This document shows positions 35,989-44,286 of a stretch of DNA of 64,000 nucleotides, in pieces. This DNA comes from Thermoanaerobacterium thermosulfurigenes (GTDB taxonomy: Bacteria; Bacillota; Thermoanaerobacteria; Thermoanaerobacterales; Thermoanaerobacteraceae), in assembly GCF_051201035.1 (NCBI RefSeq), contig NZ_JBPODR010000009.1, positions 31,474 through 95,473 on the forward strand. The letters are read 5' to 3'. Numbering within the stretch: position 1 is the stretch's first letter; every line of letters starts with the position of its first letter. The notes below the pieces were generated by a model. It worked only from the letters and a program-made list of their open reading frames with translations, was not told the origin of the DNA and ran no database searches. Position numbers and translations under genes: made by a program.

Positions 35989-36858
35989 TTAAACATCAAT
36001 CCTTTCATCTAAATATTTTTTTATTTTTCTCCACATATCTAAAATCTGTCTGTATGCAATGCTGTCAGGATATTTATTAATGCTTTGAAATCTTTTCAAA
36101 GCTTTAATTACTGTTTCATCAAAATTTATTTTTCCTACAATATCTATATTGTTTTCATTGCAATATGTCTCTATATTATTAGAAATATCCTTATTAATAT
36201 CCCACTTATTTATGCAAACAAGAGATTTTATTTTAAAGCTCTCAATTGCTTTAAGCACTCTTTTCATATCTTCAAAACCTGAAACAGTCGGCTCAGTAAC
36301 AATAAGAGCAACATCTGCACCTGTTGCAGAAGATAAAACGGGACATCCTATTCCAGGCGTACCATCAATTATAATATAGTCACAGTCACCTTTATTCTCA
36401 GTAGCTTTTTTTCTCACCTCTGTTACTAACTTTCCAGAACCATCAGCACCTGGAAACAACTCGGCATATATTATTTTTTCACCTTTCTTATTCTCTCCTA
36501 CTATAATTTCACCTGTGTTTTCTTCAATCATCTTAATTGCGCCGTTGGGGCACTTATAAGAGCAAAGTCCACAGCCTTCACAATAATATGGATTCACCTT
36601 ATAATCAGAAATCGCGTCAAATCTGCACAATGTCTCACACAAACCACATTTTATGCACTTCTCTTCATCTATTAATGCTACTTCTTTACCATAGAAATTA
36701 TCAACTTTTTGTATTTCTCCGTTGAAAAGTATATTTAGGTTAGGAGCTTCAACATCGCAATCCGCCATTACTTTATTTTCTATAATTTCACTTAACGTCG
36801 TTGCAACTGTTGTCTTTCCAGTCCCGCCTTTACCACTTAATATAACCAACTGTTTCAT
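35989..36858 (-). CDS. MinD/ParA-like ATPase with inserted ferredoxin domain (first to last of pair: downstream copy)
   Basis: A 289-aa P-loop ATPase: deviant Walker A SGKGGTGKTT at the start, an inserted 2[4Fe-4S] ferredoxin module at about residues 63-115 (CIKCGLCETLCRF, CEGCGLCSYKCP), and IIDGTPGIGCPVLSS as Walker B region. Relatives of the Mrp/NubA/NifH group transfer Fe-S clusters; the inserted ferredoxin suggests it handles clusters or electrons. It overlaps the second MinD gene by four bases. The pair probably works as a heterodimer. Confidence 0.92.
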   Translation of the reverse strand: MKQLVILSGKGGTGKTTVATTLSEIIENKVMADCDVEAPNLNILFNGEIQKVDNFYGKEVALIDEEKCIKCGLCETLCRFDAISDYKVNPYYCEGCGLCSYKCPNGAIKMIEENTGEIIVGENKKGEKIIYAELFPGADGSGKLVTEVRKKATENKGDCDYIIIDGTPGIGCPVLSSATGADVALIVTEPTVSGFEDMKRVLKAIESFKIKSLVCINKWDINKDISNNIETYCNENNIDIVGKINFDETVIKALKRFQSINKYPDSIAYRQILDMWRKIKKYLDERIDV

Positions 36859-37700
36859 CTTTCAATCAGCTCCATTAATCTCTGTGATAAATTTTCAAAT
36901 ATATGTCTTATTTCATCATCTTCTTCAATTAGCAGATTCCCTTTAGAATATAGTTCAGCATATTCTTTTTTAAATGGAATTTTTGCAAGCACATTTATAC
37001 TTTCTTCTTTGCAATAATTCTCTATAATGCTATCTTCTTCTCCTGATTTATTGATGATGACTGCAAATGGCAAATTCATCTCTTTTACAAGTTCAACAGC
37101 CAGTTTCAGATCATGTAGTCCATAAGGAGTAGGTTCAGTAACTAAAAGGCAATAGTCACTTCCTTCAATAGAATGGATGACAGAACAAGATGTCCCAGGT
37201 GGACTATCAATGATCACGTTTTTATCTGTATCTTTTATCAAATCTTTAATTTCTTTTATTATAGGAACCCCTGAAGCTTCACCTATATTTAACTTGCCAT
37301 CTATAAAGTCTATATCATCTGAATGTCCAACCCTTATAGTACCAATTTTCTTTGGTATTTCTTTTATAGCATTATATGGGCATATTTCATAACACGCTCC
37401 ACATGAATGGCATAAATGGTCAAAAATAAGTATTTTCTTTATCAACTTTGTTAGTGCACCAAATCTGCACGCTCTTGTACATTCACCGCAAAGGGTACAC
37501 TTATCATAATCTATGTCGGGAATCATTACATTTACATCTTTTACTTTCTCTATTTCAGGTTTTAAAAACAAATATCCATTAGGTTCTTCTATATCGCAAT
37601 CTACATAAATGCTTTTTTGAATCTTAGCCAAATTGGAAGAAACTGTAGTTTTCCCAGTTCCACCCTTGCCACTCAAAACAGCTATCTTGTAACCTCTCAT
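36855..37700 (-). CDS. MinD/ParA-like ATPase with inserted ferredoxin domain (upstream copy)
   Basis: A 281-aa paralogue of the next gene with the same order: Walker A LSGKGGTGKTTVS, ferredoxin insert (CTLCGECTRACRF, CHSCGACYEICP), IIDSPPGTSCSVIHS and GLHDLKLAVELV. It is flanked by two NifX-type genes with two-base or overlapping spacing, so all four are cotranscribed. No MinC, MinE or chromosome partition gene is linked, so a role in Fe-S or metal handling is preferred. Confidence 0.92.
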   Translation of the reverse strand: MRGYKIAVLSGKGGTGKTTVSSNLAKIQKSIYVDCDIEEPNGYLFLKPEIEKVKDVNVMIPDIDYDKCTLCGECTRACRFGALTKLIKKILIFDHLCHSCGACYEICPYNAIKEIPKKIGTIRVGHSDDIDFIDGKLNIGEASGVPIIKEIKDLIKDTDKNVIIDSPPGTSCSVIHSIEGSDYCLLVTEPTPYGLHDLKLAVELVKEMNLPFAVIINKSGEEDSIIENYCKEESINVLAKIPFKKEYAELYSKGNLLIEEDDEIRHIFENLSQRLMELIER

Positions 37701-37702
37701 TT

Positions 37703-38068
37703 TTAATGCTCTCCATGATGACCATTATTAGTAGGCAATTCAATTTTCTCTAACGTACCCTTTTTTAACTCTTCTACATTTTTCTCAATAGTATCATTGA
37801 TCGATTTATAAATATTTATCCCAGCCGCCTGAAATACTTCTAATGCATTTGGTCCAACATTACTTGATATAATTGAGTCAACTCCCTCATCTAATAGAAG
37901 TTGTGCTGCCTTTGTGCCAGCACCACCTGCAGATGATGCTGCAGTATTATCAATAGCTTTGTAATTCATTGATTCAGTATCAATAACGATAAAATACCTT
38001 GCTCTGCCGAATCTTGAATCCACAATTGAATTTAAATTATCACCTTCTGAAGAAATCGCAACTTTCAT
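37703..38068 (-). CDS. NifX/NifB-type domain protein, first gene of the operon
   Basis: A 121-aa protein (MKVAISSEGDNLNSIVDSRFGRARYFIV, SIISSNVGPNALEVFQAAGI, His-rich end NNGHHGEH). Start is the ATG at 38068 with GGAGGG six bases upstream. Its promoter has the TTGACATATG -35 (38132-38141) and a second CATACG element 40 bp downstream, shared with other metal and Fe-S genes in this window. Confidence 0.88.
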   Translation of the reverse strand: MKVAISSEGDNLNSIVDSRFGRARYFIVIDTESMNYKAIDNTAASSAGGAGTKAAQLLLDEGVDSIISSNVGPNALEVFQAAGINIYKSINDTIEKNVEELKKGTLEKIELPTNNGHHGEH

Positions 38069-38091
38069 AAACAACCCTCCAACATTTTAAA

Positions 38092-38141
38092 CATACGTTA
38101 TATACAATTATAAATATATAATTATTTTAGGCATATGTCAA
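38092..38141 (-). promoter_or_regulatory. CATATG-box promoter of the NifX-MinD operon
   Basis: On the minus strand TTGACATATG, 17-base spacer, TATATT (38113-38118), then ACGTATGTT near the start site. The CATATG cores are 40 bp apart (38132 and 38092), the same distance as at the radical SAM promoter. Confidence 0.6.
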
Positions 38142-38213
38142 CAAAAATATTAAAATTTTTATTTTTTGTATGATATAATGTTAATTATAAAAAATGAGAG
38201 GCTGATTTTTGAA

Positions 38214-39290
38214 ATGAGTAGAATTGATTATCAAATTAATCATGATCACATAAAATATTTAATTTCATATGTTGAAAATGAGCACACATTAAGCAAGGAA
38301 GATCTTATTACTCTACTAAATTCTGAATACACTGATGAAATCTGCAAAGCCGCAGATAGAGTAAGGAAAAAATTTGTTGGTGATGTGGTTCATTTACGAG
38401 GCTTGATTGAAATAAGCAATTATTGCTGCAGAACATGCTATTATTGTGGCCTTAGAGTCTACAATAAGTCAATAAAAAGGTATAGGATGAACGAAAATGA
38501 AATTTTGCAATGCGCAAAAGCTACAAAAGATGCTGGATTAAAAACTGTAGTACTACAAGGTGGTGAAGATAAATATTTTAAAATTAAAGATTTATGCAAC
38601 ATCGTAGAGAAGATAAAGGATCTTGATTTGTCTATTACACTAAGCATTGGTGAATTGACAACAAAGGAATATGCAGATCTAAAAAAAGCTGGCGCAGATA
38701 GATACTTGCTTCGAATAGAAACAACAAATAGAGATCTTTACAAAAAATTTCATCCAAATATGAGTTTTGATAATCGCGTTAGATGTTTAATGGATTTGAA
38801 AGAACTGGGTTATGAAGTAGGTACTGGATGCCTTATAGGATTACCTGGACAAACTTTAGATATGCTGGCTGAAGATATTCTTTTCTTTAAAGAAATTGAT
38901 GCTGACATGATAGGAATGGGTCCATTTATACCAACTCCAAATACTCCATTAGAAAACAAAAAAGGTGGTAATGTAGATCTTGTATTAAAAATGATAGCCA
39001 TGACTCGACTTTTGCTTCCAGACATTAATATGCCAGCTACCACCGCTTTAGGTGTCAAAGCTGAAAATGGATATTTGCAAGGATTACGAGCAGGTGCAAA
39101 TGTCATAATGCCAAATATGGGGCTTAATGAATATAAAAAATTGTATGCTCTGTATCCAGGAAAAACTTCTGATGATGGTTCTAAAGTAGTTAATGATATA
39201 GAAAATATCAAGAAATTGATTATTTCAGAAAATAGAATAATTGGGCACGACAAAGGTGACCGCAAAAAGATATGGAAAAATCCGGGATAA
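38214..39290 (+). CDS. hydE: [FeFe]-hydrogenase H-cluster maturase HydE (radical SAM)
   Basis: A radical SAM enzyme of the BioB/HydE class needed to build the dithiomethylamine-bridged diiron part of the H-cluster. The cluster motif is Cys71, Cys75 and Cys78 (NYCCRTCYYCGLR); VVLQGGED, LRIETTN and GMGPFIPTPNTP are typical of HydE. The frame is open from 38166, but that stretch contains the -10 (TATAAT at 38174-38179), so translation must start at the ATG at 38214; this gives 358 aa. It is convergent with hydG. Confidence 0.93.
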   Translation: MSRIDYQINHDHIKYLISYVENEHTLSKEDLITLLNSEYTDEICKAADRVRKKFVGDVVHLRGLIEISNYCCRTCYYCGLRVYNKSIKRYRMNENEILQCAKATKDAGLKTVVLQGGEDKYFKIKDLCNIVEKIKDLDLSITLSIGELTTKEYADLKKAGADRYLLRIETTNRDLYKKFHPNMSFDNRVRCLMDLKELGYEVGTGCLIGLPGQTLDMLAEDILFFKEIDADMIGMGPFIPTPNTPLENKKGGNVDLVLKMIAMTRLLLPDINMPATTALGVKAENGYLQGLRAGANVIMPNMGLNEYKKLYALYPGKTSDDGSKVVNDIENIKKLIISENRIIGHDKGDRKKIWKNPG

Positions 39291-39300
39291 CCCGGATTTT
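39277..39300. terminator. Bidirectional terminator between hydE and hydG
   Basis: AAAATCCGGG and CCCGGATTTT form a perfect 10-bp stem with loop ATAA containing the hydE stop; flanking A and T runs serve both directions. Confidence 0.88.
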
Positions 39301-39301
39301 C

Positions 39302-40702
39302 TTAAAAATACAGATCTCTTTCACCATTTTCTAACCGTTTGAGTCTATTTTTCGTTTCTTCTCTTACCTTCTCAGAAGGAATATTTTCTATGTTTGCAGC
39401 AATCGTTTCTTCACCTATAGCCTTTGTAGCTTCATCGCTATAATCTAAGAGGAACTCCTTAAATGTAAGTATCGCATTTGGCAAGCAGAAGTTGTGAATC
39501 TGCCCTGATTTAGCAAAGCTCATAAATCTGTCACCAGTGCGCCCCATCCTATAACATGCCGTACAATAACTTGGCAGATAATGCTGCTCACATAGTGTCC
39601 TCAATATCTCATTTGGCGTCCTATGATCTCCTACTTCAAATTGTGGTTTTGTTTCAGCCTTTTTTGATATTTCTTCGTAATAGCCACCAACACCTGTGCA
39701 AGAACCTGCACTTATCTGAGATATACCTACGCTTATAACTTCTTCTCTAAATTCAGGAAGCTCTCTCGTAGATAAAATCATACCTGTGTATGGCACAGCC
39801 AGACGTATTACAGCTACAAGTTTTTTAAAATCCTTATCAGACACCAGATATGGATACTCATCAAGAGTAATATTTAAAGCAGGTCTAAGCCTTGGAACAG
39901 ATATAGTATGTGGCCCAACACCGAATTTTTCGTCAAGATGATTTGCGTGGTACAAAAGTGCTATTGTCTCGTACTTGTAGTCATAAAGTCCATACAAGAC
40001 TCCCATGCCTACATCATCAATACCAGCTTCCATGGCTCTATCCATAGCAGTTGTGTGATAATCGTAGTCATGTTTTGGCCCTGTCGGATGCATGTATTCG
40101 TATGTGGGCCTGTGGTAAGTCTCTTGAAATAATATATATGTCCCTATTCCTACATCTTTTAACTTTTTATAATCTTCAACAGTCGTAGCAGCTATATTTA
40201 CATTGACTCTTCTTATGCTGCCATTTTTCAACTTTGTATCGTAAATAGTCTTGATAACATCCAATACATAATCAATAGGACAATTTACAGGATCCTCACC
40301 TGCCTCGACTGCAAGCCTTTTGTGCCCCATTTCCTCTAATATTTCTATCTCACGCCTTACCTCATCCATAGTAAGTCTTTTTCGTTCTTGCTCATTAGAA
40401 TGTTTATAGCCACAATATCTACAATTATTGACACAGTAATTGCTTATATAAAGCGGTGCAAATATAACTATTCTGTTGCCATAAATCTGCTCTTTAATGT
40501 ATCTCGCAACTTTGTACAATTCTTCAAGAATCTCATCATCTTCCAAGTTTAGAAGAACTGCTGCTTCTTCAGGCGTAATGCCCTTTAAATTTTTAGCTTT
40601 TTCAATGATTTTTAAAGCTTCATCCTTTGATGCACTTTCACCATATCTTAAAGCCGCTTTTATCTTCTCGTCGTCAATAAAATCTGCAATCTGCCTATCC
40701 AT
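39302..40702 (-). CDS. hydG: [FeFe]-hydrogenase H-cluster maturase HydG (tyrosine lyase, radical SAM)
   Basis: Splits tyrosine to yield the CO and cyanide ligands of the H-cluster. It has the ThiH-like barrel with the SAM cluster cysteines 90, 94 and 97 (NYCVNNCRYCGYKH) and the HydG-specific C-terminal cluster motif CTACYRMGRTGDRFM that ThiH lacks. Length 466 aa is normal. The promoter is overlapped by a Rex-type operator (40779-40796), so hydrogenase maturation probably follows the NADH/NAD+ ratio. Confidence 0.97.
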   Translation of the reverse strand: MDRQIADFIDDEKIKAALRYGESASKDEALKIIEKAKNLKGITPEEAAVLLNLEDDEILEELYKVARYIKEQIYGNRIVIFAPLYISNYCVNNCRYCGYKHSNEQERKRLTMDEVRREIEILEEMGHKRLAVEAGEDPVNCPIDYVLDVIKTIYDTKLKNGSIRRVNVNIAATTVEDYKKLKDVGIGTYILFQETYHRPTYEYMHPTGPKHDYDYHTTAMDRAMEAGIDDVGMGVLYGLYDYKYETIALLYHANHLDEKFGVGPHTISVPRLRPALNITLDEYPYLVSDKDFKKLVAVIRLAVPYTGMILSTRELPEFREEVISVGISQISAGSCTGVGGYYEEISKKAETKPQFEVGDHRTPNEILRTLCEQHYLPSYCTACYRMGRTGDRFMSFAKSGQIHNFCLPNAILTFKEFLLDYSDEATKAIGEETIAANIENIPSEKVREETKNRLKRLENGERDLYF

Positions 40703-40764
40703 ATATTAATTTCTCCTTCCCTTGCCCTCAGTAATTCCCTTGGGCTTAGTATTTTTATAATAAA

Positions 40765-40796
40765 ATTATATACCTAAGTTGTTAAATATTCAACAA
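40765..40796 (-). promoter_or_regulatory. hydG promoter with Rex operator
   Basis: TTGTTAAATATTCAACAA (40779-40796) matches the Rex consensus TTGTTAANNNNTTAACAA at all but one defined position. It overlaps the -35 (TTGAAT, 40788-40793 on the minus strand); the -10 TATAAT is at 40765-40770 with a 17-base spacer. Confidence 0.75.
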
Positions 40797-40806
40797 TAAA
40801 TTTTTA

Positions 40807-41679
40807 TCAAAAAAGATCGTCCATAAATCCTTTCCCTCTTACCTCAGAAACGTCCAATATTGATATAAATGCATTGCTGTCAATGCTGTAAACTAAGTGT
40901 TTAATATATGGAATTTGTGAAAGTGATACAACACAATACAGTATTCTGCGATTAGTCTTTGTATATGCACCTTCAGCTTGAATAAACGTAACACCTCTTT
41001 TTAAATCATTCATGATTGCATTGCTAATCTTTTCCTCATCATTTGTAATTATAAAAAGCATCTTTCGCTTGTTAAATCCATTTATCGTTTTGTCTAATAC
41101 AAACGAATTTATAGACATTGAAACAAGTGTGTATAAAGCACTTTTAAGTCCTATAAATATTGCTCCAGCCAAGACTATGAAAAAATTAATATATAGGTTT
41201 GTCTTACCCAATTCAAAATTCTCATATTTTTTCTTTACCAGTACAGATATAATATCAAGTCCACCAGTTGAACCATGATTAGCAAAGACTATTCCCATAC
41301 CTGCACCTGTAAGTACACCACCGTAAAGGCATAACAATATGGGATCGTCAAAATTGATTAATTTATCTAAAAACTGAGTTAATATCAAAAAAACAGACAG
41401 AGAAGCTGTACCTAATATCGTATAGAAAGTAAATCGAGAACCAATTTTCTTGTAGCTTAAAATAAGCAATGGTATATTCAGCATGAAAATCGTGTATCCG
41501 GCAGGAAGTCCTGTCAAATACTGTACAATTAGAGAAATCCCAGATACACCACCACTTAAAAGTCTTGCATGAACAATAAATGTATTAATTCCAATTGAAT
41601 AAATAAAAGTGCCAAAGAGGATTCCAAGTACATTTTTTACGCTTAATCTGCTTCTTAATTTATTGTTGCCAACAAACAT
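40807..41679 (-). CDS. YitT-family (DUF161/DUF2179) membrane protein
   Basis: A 290-aa protein with five or six membrane segments in the first 200 residues (VLGILFGTFIYSIGINTFIV, HGSTGGLDIISVLVKKK) and a soluble DUF2179 domain at the C-terminus (KMLFIITNDEEKISNAI, RILYCVVSLSQIPYIK). Family function is unsettled; members are sometimes linked to transport or amino-acid export. Start ATG at 41679 follows GGGAGG; the frame is open to 41727. Confidence 0.88.
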   Translation of the reverse strand: MFVGNNKLRSRLSVKNVLGILFGTFIYSIGINTFIVHARLLSGGVSGISLIVQYLTGLPAGYTIFMLNIPLLILSYKKIGSRFTFYTILGTASLSVFLILTQFLDKLINFDDPILLCLYGGVLTGAGMGIVFANHGSTGGLDIISVLVKKKYENFELGKTNLYINFFIVLAGAIFIGLKSALYTLVSMSINSFVLDKTINGFNKRKMLFIITNDEEKISNAIMNDLKRGVTFIQAEGAYTKTNRRILYCVVSLSQIPYIKHLVYSIDSNAFISILDVSEVRGKGFMDDLF

Positions 41680-41889
41680 TATTATAATTGCCTCCCACAG
41701 TCTTATATAAAGCACCAAATATATCAAATGGAGTTTCTTCCAAAATTAAGTTTAAACTATATTAGCTAATTATGCAATAAATTATTCAAAATAATTTTTT
41801 AAAAAATAAAAATTTCATTTATGCTATTCTGATACATTTATATTCATAAAAATTAAAATAATTATGCATAAATTTTTATATGTACTTTC

Positions 41890-41934
41890 AAAAAAAATAA
41901 AGCCAGTAGCAATAATTGCCACCAGCTTTTCATA
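41890..41934 (-). terminator. Intrinsic terminator of the Gly/Met-rich small protein gene
   Basis: AAAGC..GT.GCAA and TTGC.AC..GCTTT pair with a few mismatches, and the A-run at 41890-41897 gives a U-tract on the minus strand. Confidence 0.6.
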
Positions 41935-41938
41935 ATAT

Positions 41939-42232
41939 TTACTTGTTATTTTTGTCTTCGTCGTTATCGTCTAAATCCTTCAATCTGTCTTCTATATATT
42001 TAAGTTGATCCTTGAGGTATTGGGCTTGTGCATTAAGGTAAGATTTCTCGTCCACAGCACTGCCATATCTTGCCCAAAACGGTGCTTTAGTTGCGTAATA
42101 CATATTTCTATATCCTCTGTGCATACCATGTCCACTCATGTATCCTGGAGCACCATGGCCACTACAAAATCCCATACCTCTTCCAGACATTGGACCATAT
42201 CCCATTGGGCCTGTGCCATCTCCTCTTGGCAT
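41939..42232 (-). CDS. Small Gly/Met-rich protein (DUF5320-like)
   Basis: A 97-aa protein starting MPRGDGTGPMGYGPMSGRGMG, then CSGHGAPGYMSGHGMHRGYR and a C-terminal coiled-coil-like helix (AQYLKDQLKYIEDRLKDL). The N-terminal part is typical of the DUF5320 proteins that accompany MinD/NifX genes in anaerobes; Met, His and Cys could bind metal. The start ATG at 42232 follows AAAGGAG; the frame is open to 42304 but that part includes the promoter. Its promoter carries the TTGACATATG box, shared with the NifX-MinD operon. Confidence 0.82.
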   Translation of the reverse strand: MPRGDGTGPMGYGPMSGRGMGFCSGHGAPGYMSGHGMHRGYRNMYYATKAPFWARYGSAVDEKSYLNAQAQYLKDQLKYIEDRLKDLDDNDEDKNNK

Positions 42233-42282
42233 GTAAACCACTCCTTTAAAATATTTTGGTCTTATGACCGTTTCACAATTAT

Positions 42283-42311
42283 ATAGTATCACTATTTTTG
42301 TCATATGTCAA
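42283..42311 (-). promoter_or_regulatory. CATATG-box promoter of the Gly/Met-rich small protein
   Basis: TTGACATATG on the minus strand (42302-42311), 17-base spacer, TACTAT -10 (42283-42288). The leader also has GGTC-ATAA-GACC as a small hairpin. Confidence 0.6.
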
Positions 42312-42366
42312 TAATAAAATAAAAAATTTTGACATTTTTTATCTCTATCGTCGTAAGACTCTAACT

Positions 42367-42439
42367 TGACATTGTATATAAATAGTTATAAAATCCTAAA
42401 TAGTAATTTTTACTTATTTAATATTACGATTTATAACTA
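42367..42439 (+). promoter_or_regulatory. Promoter and leader inverted repeat of the Fsr-like gene
   Basis: TTGACA (42366-42371), 17-base spacer and TAAAAT form a promoter. TAGTTATAAAATC (42383-42395) and GATTTATAACTA (42428-42439) are inverted copies and could form a hairpin in the leader. Confidence 0.45.
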
Positions 42440-42459
42440 TTGTCTAGGAGGAATTTTGT

Positions 42460-43614
42460 ATGACCATTGTAAAAACAAACAAAACAAAATTATTTATTCT
42501 TTCTCTTTCTCACATGGTAAATGATTATTACATGAATTTCATTCAAACACTTATGCCGTTTTTAATTGCTGCAGGACTTAGTGCAGGCAAAGCAGGATTT
42601 TTAGTATCTGTCTTTACAATAACATCATCATTAATACAACCAATCATCGGATATATTGTTGATGTTAAAAATCAAAAATGGTTTGTCTATATTGGGACAT
42701 TGTTTATGGCTGTTTTGCTTAGCCTATTAGGGATAATGAAAAGTTACCCACTGCTTTTAATAATCTCTGGAATTGCTGGTATTGGTACTGCTGCTTTTCA
42801 TCCACAAGCATCTGCTATGACAACTGAATTTAGCTCCGTTGAAAAAAGAAACACAAATCAAGCTTTTTTCGTGACATTAGGCAACATAGGATGGGCTCTC
42901 ACTCCATTAACGGTTGTTCCGTTTGTGGAAAAGTACGGTTTATCAATAACGCCTATTTTTGTAATCCCAGGCTTGATTGCTTTTATTTTATTGTTTTTAT
43001 CTCTTAGTAAAAATAATGCATCATCTTCAAATATAAAAAAAGAATATTCACCTTTACTTATAACTCTACGTAAATCATGGAAAGAACTTACTAAAATCAT
43101 GATTGTCGTTGCATTGCGTTCATTAACATATTATGGTATGTTGTCGTATTTAGCCCTTTATTTAAAACATAAAAATGTATCTGTCCTTTTATCAAGCAAA
43201 TTGCTTTTCTTTATGCTATTTGCAGGTGCTCTTGGTGGCCTTATTGGAGGAATGTTAGCTGATAAGTACGGTAAAAAGTTGATTTTAACTACTTCATTAA
43301 TACTCTCCAGCTTTTTCTTTCTTATTTTTATTTTAACAACCGGTATGTTAAGTTATATAATGCTTATTATTGCAGGTACAATGCTTTTAGCATCATTCTC
43401 AATTACTACCGTGCTTGCTCAAAGTTTGCTGAGCAAAAATGCTGCAATGGCTTCTGGCTTGGCACTTGGATTTGGGACAGGAATAGGTGGTCTTGGCGTA
43501 GGATTATTTGGAATACTCATTGATTTTAATGGTATTACATCAGCAATTTTATTAATGGCAATCATACCAATTTTAGCAGGTTTAATAAGCTTAAGTATAA
43601 AAGCCCAAAACTAA
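42460..43614 (+). CDS. MFS transporter, fosmidomycin-resistance (Fsr) type
   Basis: A 384-aa carrier with about 12 membrane segments. The N-terminal LSLSHMVNDYYMNFIQTLMPFL and GTAAFHPQASAMTTE are characteristic of the Fsr subgroup, whose known members export fosmidomycin or other drugs. Start ATG follows AGGAGG. It stands between the Gly/Met-rich gene and the Fur-family gene, so a metal-complex or drug substrate is possible but unproven. Confidence 0.88.
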   Translation: MTIVKTNKTKLFILSLSHMVNDYYMNFIQTLMPFLIAAGLSAGKAGFLVSVFTITSSLIQPIIGYIVDVKNQKWFVYIGTLFMAVLLSLLGIMKSYPLLLIISGIAGIGTAAFHPQASAMTTEFSSVEKRNTNQAFFVTLGNIGWALTPLTVVPFVEKYGLSITPIFVIPGLIAFILLFLSLSKNNASSSNIKKEYSPLLITLRKSWKELTKIMIVVALRSLTYYGMLSYLALYLKHKNVSVLLSSKLLFFMLFAGALGGLIGGMLADKYGKKLILTTSLILSSFFFLIFILTTGMLSYIMLIIAGTMLLASFSITTVLAQSLLSKNAAMASGLALGFGTGIGGLGVGLFGILIDFNGITSAILLMAIIPILAGLISLSIKAQN

Positions 43615-43624
43615 ATCAATTTTA

Positions 43625-43665
43625 TTAATAGTAGCTCTTATATTTTATAAAGATGCTACTATTAA
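43625..43665. terminator. Bidirectional terminator between Fsr-like and Fur-family genes
   Basis: TTAATAGTAGC (43625-43635) pairs with GCTACTATTAA (43655-43665); T-rich flanks lie on both sides. Confidence 0.65.
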
Positions 43666-43669
43666 TTTT

Positions 43670-44128
43670 CTATTCTTTGAGTTTTTCTCTACATTTTTTA
43701 CATATACCATATACATTAATGCTGCCATAATTTATATCAAATCCATACTTATCTTTAATTAAATTTAAAAATTGTATGACTTCATATCCTGAATACTCTT
43801 CCACATTGTTACAATATTTACAAATCAAATGTGTATGAATATTGCCTTTTTGAGGTGTAATAATCTCATAATATTTTACATTATTGATTGTATTGACAGA
43901 AATGATATTTTTTTTAATCAACATGTCCAAATTTCTATAAAGAGTAGCTACACCATAATTAGGATCTTCTTTTTTGACAATTTTCAGCAAACTATTGAAA
44001 TCAAAATGAACATCAGGATTGTCTGTAAATGTCTTTAAAAGTATCAATCTGGTTAATGTGATTTTTACACCTGTCTTTTCTAAAAAATCTATTAAATTTT
44101 GTAAAGATACATTTTCCAATTCTATCAC
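43670..44128 (-). CDS. Fur-family metal- or peroxide-responsive regulator
   Basis: A 152-aa regulator: winged helix (LTRLILLKTF, GVATLYRNLDMLIKKNII), then dimer domain with HTHLICKYC and a C-terminal CKKC; these four cysteines form the structural zinc site, and the histidines around HTH the sensing site. Fur, Zur, Mur or PerR type cannot be decided. Its promoter has two CATATG elements 35 bp apart, so it may regulate itself and the other genes with this element. Confidence 0.93.
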   Translation of the reverse strand: MIELENVSLQNLIDFLEKTGVKITLTRLILLKTFTDNPDVHFDFNSLLKIVKKEDPNYGVATLYRNLDMLIKKNIISVNTINNVKYYEIITPQKGNIHTHLICKYCNNVEEYSGYEVIQFLNLIKDKYGFDINYGSINVYGICKKCREKLKE

Positions 44129-44146
44129 CGCTTAGATCGTAATTAA

Positions 44147-44191
44147 CATATGTTCATTATATATGATATAATTAATTTCTTCATATGTCAA
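44147..44191 (-). promoter_or_regulatory. CATATG-box promoter of the Fur-family gene
   Basis: TTGACATATG (44182-44191 on the minus strand), 17-base spacer, TATCAT -10 (44163-44168), and GAACATATGTTAA downstream (core 44147-44152), the most symmetrical copy in the window. Confidence 0.6.
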
Positions 44192-44200
44192 TAATCATAA

Positions 44201-44237
44201 AAAAATTACCCCTATTTACTTAAACAGAGGTAATTTC
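44201..44237 (-). terminator. Intrinsic terminator of the disulfide reductase gene
   Basis: AAATTACC.CT and AG.GGTAATTT pair, followed by a U-run on the minus strand. Confidence 0.75.
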
Positions 44238-44286
44238 TATGATTAATTTTACTTTGTAATCATAAAAGTTAATTACATTTTTATTA

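Noticed and set aside
38166..38213. N-terminal extension of hydE from an upstream ATG
   Set aside because: This stretch holds the -10 TATAAT, so it lies upstream of or at the transcription start and cannot be translated.
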